From assembly GCF_007751035.1 (NCBI RefSeq), contig NZ_CP036433.1, forward strand, positions 6,119,001 to 6,183,000: a DNA stretch of 64,000 nucleotides, given 5' to 3'. The notes under the pieces are model-generated. The model searched no databases, was not told the origin of the DNA, and saw only the letters and a list, made by a program, of their open reading frames with translations. Each line of letters begins with the position of its first letter. The first letter of the stretch is position 1. Made by a program: the position numbers and the translations under genes. Shown piece after piece: positions 21,130 through 29,446 of this stretch. Source of the DNA: Lignipirellula cremea (lineage in GTDB: Bacteria > Planctomycetota > Planctomycetia > Pirellulales > Pirellulaceae).

Positions 21130-23427
21130 TTAATCGACGTAAGCAAATTCACTCAGGTTCATTAATACATGGCAGAAATCGGCCAGGGCGTCTCGGTCAG
21201 CGATTGCTAGTTCGGCGGCGGACGGGGACGCTTTGACGGCCGCCAGGCGGGCCGCCTGCTGTTCGATAAAGGCGACTCCTGTCGCGATCCGCGCGGGGGT
21301 TGGTTCCCGGCCGAGCGCCATTCGCATCGCCAGCTCCACCTGGGACGGCAGGCTGTCGGTCGCTTCCGCCTGCACCCGGGCGGCAAAGTCGCGGGCCTGG
21401 TCCCGGGCGAATTCATCGTTCATCAGCAGCAACGCCTGGGTCGGGGCCAGGGTTTCCGGCCGGGCGGCGCAGCTGTGGTTGGTGCTGGGGGCGTCGAACA
21501 GCTCCAGCATCGGCAACTGCAGCTGGCGCTTCACGTAGACATACACGCTTCGGCGCCAATGTTCGGGGCCTTCTTTCTCGACCACGGGCCATTTGTTCCG
21601 CTGGCTGGCGACCAGCAGGTCGGGGCGAATGCGGGGCTTCACCCCCGGTCCGCCAACCGTTTCGTTCAAATTGCCGGCCAGGGCCAGCAGCGCGTCGCGC
21701 AGCGGCTCTGCTTCCAGACGTCGCTTGTTCATCCGCCAGAGCAGCCGATTATCGGGGTCGATCGCCTGCCCGGCTTTGGTCGCCTGGGACTGCTGCCGAT
21801 AAGCGGCCGACGTCACCAGCAATCGATGCAAGCCTTTCACGCTGTCCGTGTCCCGCAGCTCCGCCGCCAGCCAGTCCAGCAGTTGCGGGTGGCTGGGCGA
21901 TTCACTCAAACGGCCAAAATTGCTCGGCGTCGCAACCAGTCCCTGGCCGAAATGATGACGGAAAATCCGGTTCGCCATCACGCGCCACGTCAGCGGGTTT
22001 TGCGGATCGACGATCCAGTTCGCCAGCGCCAGCCGCCGTCCCGCCGCCGGCGAGTCATCAGGCAGCGGCGACTCCAGCGACACGGTCCACGACTCACGGT
22101 CCAGCACCGACGGCGCCCTGGGGGTCACTTCCGGCCCCCGGTTCTGCACATCGCCCCGCCACAGAATATGCGTTGTTCGCGGCTTCTCTCCGCGGTCCGT
22201 GTAAACCATCGCCGCGACTTTGTCCGGTTGCGGCTTGACCCCGCCGGATAGGACCGGCTTTTCTGCCTGGAAAGAATCCAGTTCCAGGTCCCGCCACTGG
22301 GCGCCGTCGAATACGGCCAGGAAGCTGTAGTAATCAGCCTGCGTCAGCGGATCGTACTTGTGGTCATGGCACCGGGCGCAACCCAGCGTCAAACCGAGAA
22401 ACACGTTGCTGGTGGTGGAAACGACGTCGTCCAGCTGGTCAAGTCGATACTTCTCCAGGAACACGCCCATCCCCATGTTGGTTTCGTTACTCGGCCCGTT
22501 CCGCGCAAAGGCGGTCGCAATCCAGGACTCGGGCGTCGCATCCGGCAGTTCGTCCCCTGCCAGCTGTTCGACGACAAAACGGGAATAGGGTTTGTCGTTG
22601 TTGAACGCGCCGATCACATAATCGCGATACCGCCAGGCGTGCGGCCGATCCCGGTCTTCATGGAAGCCGCTGGAATCCGCATACCGGGCCAGGTCCAGCC
22701 AGTGGCGGCCCCAGCGTTCGCCATAGCGGGGCGAAGCCAGCAAGGCCTCGACCTGGTTCTCATACGCCTGGGGCGAACGATCAGCGACAAACGCGGCGAC
22801 GTCGTCCGGCGACGGCGGCAGCCCAATCAGATCAAAATAGAGCCGGCGGAGCAGCGTGGGACGATCGGCCTCTGCACTCGGCGTCAGACCAGCCCCCTGA
22901 AGGCGCGCCAGCAGGAAGCGGTCGACCGGATTCCGCGACCAGGTATCTTCCGGCGTGACAGGCAGCGCCGGACGCTGCACCGGCTGGAACGCCCAGTGCT
23001 CCCGATCGGCGGCCGTCGTCTGCTTTTCCCCCGCCGCCAGTTGCGGATCGAGCGACGCCACCCAGCGGGAGACCAGCGCGATTTCCTCTTCCGTCAGCTG
23101 TTCGTCGGGCGGCATGTGCGGCTTGGATTTGGCGCCCAGCACCTGCACCAGCAGGCTCTGCTCCGGTTTGCTGGGGACGAGCACCGGGCCCGTTTCGGAA
23201 CCGGCCAGGATGCTGGCGGCGGTCGATAAATCAAGCCCCAGTTCCGGAGCGTCGGCCGCATGGCATTCCCCGCAGCGATGGGACAACAGCGCCAGCGCCG
23301 GTTCTGTTTTTTGCGCCGCAGTCTCTGTCGATTCCGGCTCCGCCGACTGGGCCCGTCGCGTTGAGCAGACGCTACTGCCACCAACGAGCAGTACAATCCA
23401 GCCGAACAAGCAAAAACGGAACATCAT
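21130..23427 (-). CDS. PSD1 / DUF1549-DUF1553 protein with planctomycete cytochrome C domain
   Basis: A 765-residue secreted protein. A signal peptide (about 1-30) is followed by a planctomycete cytochrome C domain with the heme-binding CGECH (residues 52-56) and distal KPHMPPDEQLTEEEI. A DUF1549 domain follows (NPVDRFLLARLQ, YGERWGRHWLDLARYADS, GCARCHDHKYDP, a second CxxCH), then the C-terminal DUF1553 domain (LANWIVDPQNPLTWRVMANR). Two CxxCH motifs suggest c-type heme or metal binding. It is the upstream partner of the DUF1501 gene. The start is 23427 (MMFRF) since the signal peptide begins there; the frame is open to 23505. Confidence 0.92.
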   Translation of the reverse strand: MMFRFCLFGWIVLLVGGSSVCSTRRAQSAEPESTETAAQKTEPALALLSHRCGECHAADAPELGLDLSTAASILAGSETGPVLVPSKPEQSLLVQVLGAKSKPHMPPDEQLTEEEIALVSRWVASLDPQLAAGEKQTTAADREHWAFQPVQRPALPVTPEDTWSRNPVDRFLLARLQGAGLTPSAEADRPTLLRRLYFDLIGLPPSPDDVAAFVADRSPQAYENQVEALLASPRYGERWGRHWLDLARYADSSGFHEDRDRPHAWRYRDYVIGAFNNDKPYSRFVVEQLAGDELPDATPESWIATAFARNGPSNETNMGMGVFLEKYRLDQLDDVVSTTSNVFLGLTLGCARCHDHKYDPLTQADYYSFLAVFDGAQWRDLELDSFQAEKPVLSGGVKPQPDKVAAMVYTDRGEKPRTTHILWRGDVQNRGPEVTPRAPSVLDRESWTVSLESPLPDDSPAAGRRLALANWIVDPQNPLTWRVMANRIFRHHFGQGLVATPSNFGRLSESPSHPQLLDWLAAELRDTDSVKGLHRLLVTSAAYRQQSQATKAGQAIDPDNRLLWRMNKRRLEAEPLRDALLALAGNLNETVGGPGVKPRIRPDLLVASQRNKWPVVEKEGPEHWRRSVYVYVKRQLQLPMLELFDAPSTNHSCAARPETLAPTQALLLMNDEFARDQARDFAARVQAEATDSLPSQVELAMRMALGREPTPARIATGVAFIEQQAARLAAVKASPSAAELAIADRDALADFCHVLMNLSEFAYVD

Positions 23428-23588
23428 GGCCCAGGCCTGGGAAGGAAGGGGAAGGAAGTGGAATCCAGGATCGCACCTGCCCAGTAACGGCAAAAAAGCA
23501 TCCAAATGGCTGGATGCATCTTACCAGCCGCCATTCCCCAGAACAACCTTAACCGTCCGATGAAAGCCGACGAGGAATCTCCCAGGTG

Positions 23589-24944
23589 CTAAGGTTGATC
23601 CGCTTTCGGCATCGCCGATTCCAACTTGATCAGCCAGTCATCGACGAGTTTTTTCAACTCTACCTCTTTGGGATTGCGTTCCATAAGTCTGCCAGGAATA
23701 AGACGCCGGCAAAGGGGGATGTCAGCTGGCTTTGCGCCGGCTTGGAGTAGCAGGTAAGCCATATCAGAATGCCGAAGATCAATTGCCGTTAATACTGTTG
23801 AGGACTTTCTAATGGAGAGGGCGTTCACATCCGCGCCAGACTCTATCATCAATTCAACATTTGCCACTTCCCGCGAGGAAATGGCTGCAATGATGACAGG
23901 ATCGCCGTACTGCGGATGAAGGTCGACGTCGCCACCGTTCTCGATCGCGGCCCGAAGCCACTTTGAATCCTCCATCCATGCAGCATCATGGATGGCGGAC
24001 ATGCGTCCGCAGACCTGATTGACGTCCGCGCCCAGTTTCAGAAGTTTCTGGTAACTCTCCCAGTACTCTCGCTGAATGCTCCAGCGTAAGGGCGTCATCC
24101 CCTCTAATCCCTGGGCGTCAGGATTTGCGCCGCCCTGGACCAACGCCTCGATTGTCGCGAGGTCTTCGGCGTCGATGGCAGCCATAAGTTTGGCCAAGCG
24201 ATCGTCATCGAAATAAGCGCTCGCTTGCGGTTTTTGACGCTCGACCTTGATGCCGCGCGCCTTTAATCGCGCCATGATCCGATCGCGAACGCCAACCAGG
24301 TCTTTATTGAGAATGCCTTTGGCGTATCGCGCCATCCAGTGGCCAAGATTCTGTCCCTGCCGGCCTTTCGCGGCGGGATCGGCGCCCTGATCGAGCAGCG
24401 CCTCTACACCGTCCAGAAAGACAACCGCGGCGGCGAAGCTAGCAGCCGGCTCACCGTCGGCCGCACAAGCATTGGGATCGGCGCCGTTTTGCAGAAGCAG
24501 ATTCAGGTTGGCGAGCGAATAATGGCGAATCGCCGTGACGAGCAAAGGTTCGACAGGAAACTCCCCGACTCTCGCCGTCAAATCCGGATTTCCGCCGTGC
24601 TTGAGAGCGAGTTCTAACCAGTAAACGTCTTCCACACAGACGGCAAAATGAAGGCAGCTTCCACCAACTAGTGGGGGGACGACCTGATCTGGATCGGCCC
24701 CATTCTCCAGCAGCAGCTGATAGGCCTCTCTACACTGATGTGAAATGCACATGGTCAAGGGAGTGGCGCCCGTTTCGTGCCTGACGTCCAAATCGCCATC
24801 CCGTTCGATGTAAGTCTTGATCTGCTCCAGATCATCGGCTTTGATCGCTGCGAAGATATCGATCTCGCCCGCAGGCAAGGGAGCAGAGACGAGCAGCAAG
24901 CCGACGATGGCGGCCGAATGTATAGGAACTGTCAGCCGTGACAT
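23589..24944 (-). CDS. Secreted ankyrin-repeat protein with internal duplication
   Basis: A 451-residue protein with a signal peptide (residues 1-26, ending LPAGEID). The start at 24944 is supported by AGGAG upstream. Two blocks of about four ankyrin repeats are visible and align with each other: IFAAIKADDLEQIKTYIE (about 29-46) with LMAAIDAEDLATIEALVQ (about 247-264), LLLENGADPDQV with LLKLGADVNQV, and LLLQNGADPNA with LMIESGADVNA. The linker between the blocks is basic and helical. Ankyrin repeats bind other proteins; no partner is evident. It is probably exported or periplasmic. Confidence 0.88.
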   Translation of the reverse strand: MSRLTVPIHSAAIVGLLLVSAPLPAGEIDIFAAIKADDLEQIKTYIERDGDLDVRHETGATPLTMCISHQCREAYQLLLENGADPDQVVPPLVGGSCLHFAVCVEDVYWLELALKHGGNPDLTARVGEFPVEPLLVTAIRHYSLANLNLLLQNGADPNACAADGEPAASFAAAVVFLDGVEALLDQGADPAAKGRQGQNLGHWMARYAKGILNKDLVGVRDRIMARLKARGIKVERQKPQASAYFDDDRLAKLMAAIDAEDLATIEALVQGGANPDAQGLEGMTPLRWSIQREYWESYQKLLKLGADVNQVCGRMSAIHDAAWMEDSKWLRAAIENGGDVDLHPQYGDPVIIAAISSREVANVELMIESGADVNALSIRKSSTVLTAIDLRHSDMAYLLLQAGAKPADIPLCRRLIPGRLMERNPKEVELKKLVDDWLIKLESAMPKADQP

Positions 24945-25128
24945 AATCTAAACTCCTGGAAAGAACCCGGGCCGTCAGACGAGATGCGGGCGGTTCCGTC
25001 CCCCGCCGCGATTCGACTGCCCGGCAGAAACTGTGCCAGGCACAAACCCCAGGGAGTATCGCAAATTTACGGGACGGGTTAAAGGCAGATTCACGCGGTC
25101 CGAGAAATGCTTCCATTCGAACCGGGCG

Positions 25129-26304
25129 TCAAAGCTGGGCGAACGCATCCAGACAGCGTTCGATATGCTCCGGCTCCAGAGCGGCCGAAACCTGCACCCG
25201 CAGCCGGGCTTCGCCCAGCGGGACGACCGGATAGCCAAAGCCGATCACCATCACCCCCAGTTCCAGCAGCCGATTGCTTTTGGCAATCGCATCGGCCGCA
25301 TCGCCGATCATGATCGGAATAATGGCCGTCGGCGAGTCAGGGCAATCAAAGCCCAGCCGGGCAAAGCCCGCCCTCAAGGCGGCCGTGTTCGACGCCAGGC
25401 GAGCCATCCGTTCCGGCTCCCGTTCCAGGATGTCGATCGCCTTCAGCGCACTGCACGCCACCGTCGCCGGCAAGGCGTTGGAAAACAGGCTTGTCCGTCC
25501 CCGCTGCTCCAGTACTTCGATCGCGTCGGCCGAAGCGGCCACATAACCACCGGCGGCGCCGCCGAGCGCTTTCCCCAGCGTGCCCGTCAGCAGGTCGACC
25601 TGCCCCAGGCAGTCGAAGTATTCAGGCGTGCCGCGTCCCGTTTTTCCCAGCGCACCGATGCCGTGCGAATCGTCGACGACCAGCAGTGCATCGTGACGCT
25701 GGCAAATGTCGATCAGCTCCGGCAGCAGGGCGACGTCGCCTTCCATGCTGAACACGCCGTCGGTCACCACCCAGCGACAGGCTTTGTCGGCCTGGTGCTG
25801 CAGCTTCGCTTCGAGATCGTCGAGATCGCTATGGCGGTACACCGCGCGGACCACCTGTTTGTTCATCAGCCGGCAACTATCAATGATGCTGGCATGGTTG
25901 AGCGCGTCGGACAGCACCACATCGCCCGGCGCGGCCAGCGTGGGAAAGACAGCTTCATTCGCCGTCCAGCAGCTGACATAAGAAAGGGCGGCCGGCGCGC
26001 CGACGAACGACGCAATCCGGGCCTCAAGATCACGATGACAGGCGAACGTCCCGCAGATAAACCGGACGGAAGCCGTACCCGCACCGTACTGCTCCAGCCC
26101 TTTAATACCGGCCTCGACGACCTCGGGATGATTGGCCAGCCCCAGATAGTTGTTGGAGCAGAGCACGATCACTTCGCCGACGCCCTCGACCTGGGCGATC
26201 GGGCCCAGCGGTCCGTCGAGCACCAGAAACCGCTTCTTCTGACGCGAGGTTTCCAGCGACTCTAGGAGTTCACGGTTCCGGCTTTGAAATGCGGCGTTGG
26301 GCAT
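25129..26304 (-). CDS. kbl: Glycine C-acetyltransferase (2-amino-3-ketobutyrate CoA ligase)
   Basis: A 391-residue PLP enzyme that splits 2-amino-3-oxobutyrate with CoA into glycine and acetyl-CoA, the second step of threonine breakdown. Visible are NNYLGL, GTASVRFICGT, ALNHASII, the PLP-ring aspartate region VVDDSHGIG and the lysine motif TGTLGKALGGAAGG (K245). The length matches Kbl. It overlaps the tdh gene by 43 bp at its 5' end, so the two are translationally coupled. Related alpha-oxoamine synthases (BioF, ALAS) are alternatives, but the tdh neighbour decides for Kbl. Confidence 0.94.
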   Translation of the reverse strand: MPNAAFQSRNRELLESLETSRQKKRFLVLDGPLGPIAQVEGVGEVIVLCSNNYLGLANHPEVVEAGIKGLEQYGAGTASVRFICGTFACHRDLEARIASFVGAPAALSYVSCWTANEAVFPTLAAPGDVVLSDALNHASIIDSCRLMNKQVVRAVYRHSDLDDLEAKLQHQADKACRWVVTDGVFSMEGDVALLPELIDICQRHDALLVVDDSHGIGALGKTGRGTPEYFDCLGQVDLLTGTLGKALGGAAGGYVAASADAIEVLEQRGRTSLFSNALPATVACSALKAIDILEREPERMARLASNTAALRAGFARLGFDCPDSPTAIIPIMIGDAADAIAKSNRLLELGVMVIGFGYPVVPLGEARLRVQVSAALEPEHIERCLDAFAQL

Positions 26305-27374
26305 GTCGTGTTCGACTCCTGGGGAAGATTCAGCACCACTTTGATCGCTTCGCCGGACTGCATCTTGCGGAAGCCCTGCTCAAAGTCGGTGAACTCCAGC
26401 TGATGGGTAAGGATCGGCTCCAGGTCGAGCTTGCCCGACAGGAGAAAATCCTGCACCTGGTACCAGGTTTCGAACATGCGGCGACCGTTGACGCCAATCA
26501 CGGTGGCGCCTTTAAAGATGATATCGTTCGCCAGATCAAACGCCACCTCCTGCGACGGCAAGCCCAGCAGGGCGGCGACCCCGCCGTTGCGCAGCGCCTG
26601 GAACCCCTGGCGAATGGCGCCGGGATGGCCGCTCATTTCCAGCAGCACTTCCGGCCCCAGATGATGGGTCGCATCGCGCGCCTCTTTCACCCAGCCCGGA
26701 TCGCTGGCCGCGTACGCTTCATCGGCGCCCAGTTCCAACGCCAGGCGGCGGCGGTTCGGATCGACATCGCTGACCAGGATCCGGCTGGCTCCCGCCGCTT
26801 TGGCAATGGTGACGGCCATCAGGCCAATCGTGCCGACGCCTGTGATGAGCACGCTCTTGCCGCTGACGCCGGCCGTCATCACAGTGTGCATGGCGTTGCC
26901 CAGCGGATCAAAGACGGCCGCCACATGGTCGGGGATGTCGACATGCACAGGCCAGACGTTATCTTCCGGGACGACGACAAACTGGGCGAAGCATCCGTTA
27001 CAATCAATTCCCAGGATATCGACCTTGTCGCAAATGTGCCCGTTGCCGGTGCGGCAAAGCTGACAATATCCGCAAGCGATATGGCCTTCCGCGCTCACCC
27101 GTTCGCCGACCGAAGTGCGACGGACGGCCGGTCCCACGGCCACGACACGACCGACAAACTCGTGGCCGGTGGTCGTGCCCAGTTTCACACGACCCTTGCT
27201 CCAGGCGTCCCATTCGTAAATGTGGCGATCAGTGCCGCAAATACCGGCATGCGTCACGGCAATGAGAACATCCCGCTGGCCAACGGATGGGACGGGAACG
27301 TTTTCGCTGTACGTAAGACCGGGGCCGTCGTTGAGCTTCTTTAACGCAACCATCGTCGAAGGAAGAGCTGCCAT
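26262..27374 (-). CDS. tdh: L-threonine 3-dehydrogenase
   Basis: A 370-residue zinc-dependent alcohol-dehydrogenase-family enzyme oxidising threonine to 2-amino-3-oxobutyrate with NAD. The catalytic zinc ligands are in GICGTDRHI (C46) and GHEFVG (H71, E72); the structural zinc site is C101, C104, C107, C115 (CGYCQLCRTGNGHIC). The nucleotide motif is GVGTIGLMAV. The start at 27374 (MAALPSTMVA) has AGGAG upstream. The C-terminus is about 25 residues longer than usual and runs over the kbl start. It is divergent from the XRE-cupin regulator. Confidence 0.94.
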   Translation of the reverse strand: MAALPSTMVALKKLNDGPGLTYSENVPVPSVGQRDVLIAVTHAGICGTDRHIYEWDAWSKGRVKLGTTTGHEFVGRVVAVGPAVRRTSVGERVSAEGHIACGYCQLCRTGNGHICDKVDILGIDCNGCFAQFVVVPEDNVWPVHVDIPDHVAAVFDPLGNAMHTVMTAGVSGKSVLITGVGTIGLMAVTIAKAAGASRILVSDVDPNRRRLALELGADEAYAASDPGWVKEARDATHHLGPEVLLEMSGHPGAIRQGFQALRNGGVAALLGLPSQEVAFDLANDIIFKGATVIGVNGRRMFETWYQVQDFLLSGKLDLEPILTHQLEFTDFEQGFRKMQSGEAIKVVLNLPQESNTTCPTPHFKAGTVNS

Positions 27375-27462
27375 GGGAATTGCTCCTGGAACGGGAGAAC
27401 TGGCCGGATAACATGCCTTGCAGAAGTCGACCGGGCAGTGATCGCCCAAATTTTATCTTATA

Positions 27463-27486
27463 TGCTGCACGACATGACTGTATACT
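27463..27486 (+). promoter_or_regulatory. Possible promoter in the tdh-regulator intergenic region
   Basis: A local AT-rich patch. TATACT at 27481-27486 is a good -10 box on the + strand. A weak TTATAT-like -35 lies 17 bp upstream. Transcription would begin near 27493, which favours the ATG at 27535 over that at 27490 as start of the regulator. The 160-bp region must also hold the tdh promoter. Confidence 0.4.
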
Positions 27487-27534
27487 AGAATGTCGGCATC
27501 CGAATTACAATATATAAAATTAGATATTCAGGAA

Positions 27535-28176
27535 ATGGGAAAAAAGAAATCCGTCAATCCCGCTGCCTTCAGTAGCGAACTAGAGAGTTTTTCCTCGCCC
27601 ACGGAGGGAAAGCTGGAGCCCCTGCACGAACAGATCTGCCGTCGTATCAGGGAGTTACGTAAAAAGAAGAACTGGACGCTGGAGCAATTAGCCTCCCTCA
27701 GCGGGGTCAGCCGCTCGATGCTCAGCCAGATCGAGAGGGCCCACGCCAACCCCACTTTGGGGGTCGCCTTCCGTATTGCCCAGGCGTTTGGGATGACGCT
27801 GGGCGAACTGGTGGAAACAGAGCAACCGCCGCCCCGGATCGACGTCATCAGGGCGAAGGACAACACCCAGCTGTTTCGCGATGACGCCCAGTGCCGCATC
27901 CGAACGCTGTCGCCGTTGCATCTGGAAAAAGACGTGGAGTTCTACGAAGTCACCCTGAAACCCGGCGGTATTCTCAAAAGCGCCGCCCACTTCGACGGCA
28001 CGCGGGAGTTTCTCACGATCGAAGAGGGAGCCGCCCGGGTGACTTCGGGCGACGAGTCATGCGACCTGGGCGAAGGCGACTCGGCCCACTACCGGGCCGA
28101 TATCCCGCACCAGATCGAAAACCTGGCCGCCGAAAGGACGATCGCTTTTCTGGTGGAAATTTACGAGCGGAACTAA
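27535..28176 (+). CDS. XRE-family transcriptional regulator with cupin domain
   Basis: A 213-residue regulator. The helix-turn-helix lies at about residues 33-93 (IRELRKKKNWTLEQLASLSG, VSRSMLSQIERAHANPTLGV). A cupin sensing domain follows at about 135-212 (VTLKPGGILKSAAHFDGTRE and GEGDSAHYRADIPHQIEN). Such proteins bind an amino acid or other small ligand through the cupin and act on nearby genes. The divergent tdh-kbl operon is the natural candidate target, by inference. A start at 27490 is also possible and would add 15 residues. The 27535 start fits the -10 box at 27481. Confidence 0.88.
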   Translation: MGKKKSVNPAAFSSELESFSSPTEGKLEPLHEQICRRIRELRKKKNWTLEQLASLSGVSRSMLSQIERAHANPTLGVAFRIAQAFGMTLGELVETEQPPPRIDVIRAKDNTQLFRDDAQCRIRTLSPLHLEKDVEFYEVTLKPGGILKSAAHFDGTREFLTIEEGAARVTSGDESCDLGEGDSAHYRADIPHQIENLAAERTIAFLVEIYERN

Positions 28177-28424
28177 GCACGCCGCCAAAACGGAACCCAT
28201 AATTTAGCGTTCCGTCGCCAGTGCCTGCTTCCGCCCTGCGCCTAACCGGCAGGTCGGCGGGCGGACGACTGGAAGCTCCTCATCTCGCTCATCTCGCTTA
28301 TGCCGGTCGCGTGCATTCCTCGCGGCGAAATGCTTTTCCCACTGCTCATGCGTCGCCTGGCGGTTCGCCCGCAGTGAACGTATGCGCTACAACCCGCCGT
28401 GATCGCGGCCTGTCTGGAGACTGC

Positions 28425-28721
28425 ATGAAATACCCTGTCGCCCTGTTGTCCTGTTTCAGCCTGCTGCTCTGCCTGGCTTCCCCATCCGCCGCCGATACGG
28501 TGCAGATTGCGTTCGCATCTGGCGGAGCCTTTGCAGGACAGATCGACGACCGCAGCACCGACTCCCAGCTATGGCTGCTCAACCGCAGCGGAGGCACGCT
28601 CCGCGTCACCTCCTGGCGCCGCGACGCGATCATCGCCATGACGCCGCTGCCCCTGCCGCCCGCCGCCTCCGGAACAGGACCAGCCGCCGACCGAGCAAGG
28701 CAGCTTTTGCAGGAACGGTAG
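28425..28721 (+). CDS. Small secreted protein, unknown function
   Basis: A 98-residue protein with a signal peptide (MKYPVALLSCFSLLLCLA, cleavage near PSAAD). The mature part is about 75 residues and has a beta-rich look (VQIAFASGGAFAGQIDDR, WLLNRSGGTLRVTSWRRD) ending in a Pro/Ala segment. GGAG lies just before the ATG. I recognise no family. A hairpin repeat element begins 19 bp after its stop. Confidence 0.6.
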   Translation: MKYPVALLSCFSLLLCLASPSAADTVQIAFASGGAFAGQIDDRSTDSQLWLLNRSGGTLRVTSWRRDAIIAMTPLPLPPAASGTGPAADRARQLLQER

Positions 28722-28740
28722 CGGGTCGCCCCAAAACTCT

Positions 28741-28882
28741 TTATCTTGATCTTGCTCTTAATCTTAATCCTCTTCTCGGGGCCGGTCAGAACGCCGTTCC
28801 CCATCTCCATTACCGCCGGTCCGGCTTCCTTGATTTGACCGCGCCTGTGGGGATTAAGATTAAGATTAAGAGTAAGAGTAAG
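28741..28882. repeat. GATTAA-arm hairpin element, copy A
   Basis: A 142-bp element. The left arm (28741-28770) is a run of the 6-bp unit CTTAAT with variants; the right arm (28851-28882) is the complementary GATTAA run. The inner 15 bp pair perfectly (GGATTAAGATTAAGA) and outer parts pair with mismatches. Between the arms lies a core whose right part, GCTTCCTTGATTTGACCGCG, is shared with copies B and C. It starts 19 bp after the stop of the small secreted protein gene and ends 31 bp before the next start. Confidence 0.85.
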
Positions 28883-28913
28883 AAAGCAATAAGATAGAAG
28901 GGGGGGCGTCTTA

Positions 28914-29258
28914 ATGAAGGATTCTGACCTGTCCAAAAAGCTCACCTGGATGATTGCCCTGCTGGCGGCGAACCTGCTGGTCACAATCGTCATGGCCGGC
29001 GCGTTGGTGCTGGGCCTGCTGCCGAAAATCGAACGAGCCGTGCAAACCACCGAGCGTGTTGAAGCTCGCTTTCAGTCTTTTGCGGACGAAGTGCAGCCCG
29101 TCGTCACCGCCGGCGCCGGGAAAGCGATCGAGACCATCAAAAAGATGGATGCGGATCGTCTCTCGGAGACCGCCACCGAAAAGACCGATTCCCTCCTGGA
29201 CGCCGCCGCAGAAAAAGCAAAACGGTTTCTCGATCGCGACGAGAAGCAGGACGAGTGA
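28914..29258 (+). CDS. Small membrane-anchored coiled-coil protein, unknown function
   Basis: A 114-residue protein with one membrane helix at about residues 10-36 (LTWMIALLAANLLVTIVMAG and on). A helical, charged region follows, likely a coiled coil (KIERAVQTTERVEARFQSFA; KMDADRLSETATEKTDSLLD), ending in KRFLDRDEKQDE. The overall look is of a small single-pass anchor with a long soluble helix. I recognise no family. It lies between hairpin elements A and B. Confidence 0.6.
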   Translation: MKDSDLSKKLTWMIALLAANLLVTIVMAGALVLGLLPKIERAVQTTERVEARFQSFADEVQPVVTAGAGKAIETIKKMDADRLSETATEKTDSLLDAAAEKAKRFLDRDEKQDE

Positions 29259-29270
29259 ATCCCCTCTCCC

Positions 29271-29409
29271 ATTCTTAATCTTAATCCTCTTTTCAGGGGC
29301 GGCAGGAACGCCCTGCTCGATCGCCATCTTCACCAGACCTGCAGTCATCGCTTGTCCGGCTTCCTTGATTGGACCGCGCCGCTGGAGATTAAGATTAAGA
29401 TTAAGATTT
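29271..29409. repeat. GATTAA-arm hairpin element, copy B
   Basis: A 139-bp element. The left arm (29271-29290) carries ATTCTTAATCTTAATCC; the right arm (29385-29409) carries four GATTAA-type units. The inner 14-15 bp are complementary. The core contains GAACGCC, CGATCGCCAT and GCTTCCTTGATTGGACCGCG, shared with the other copies. It begins 12 bp after the stop of the + strand coiled-coil gene and ends 37 bp from the stop of the minus-strand gene, so it sits between two convergent genes. Confidence 0.85.
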
Positions 29410-29446
29410 GGAGAGAATACAGGAGGGCTGTGACATGATTCTGGTG

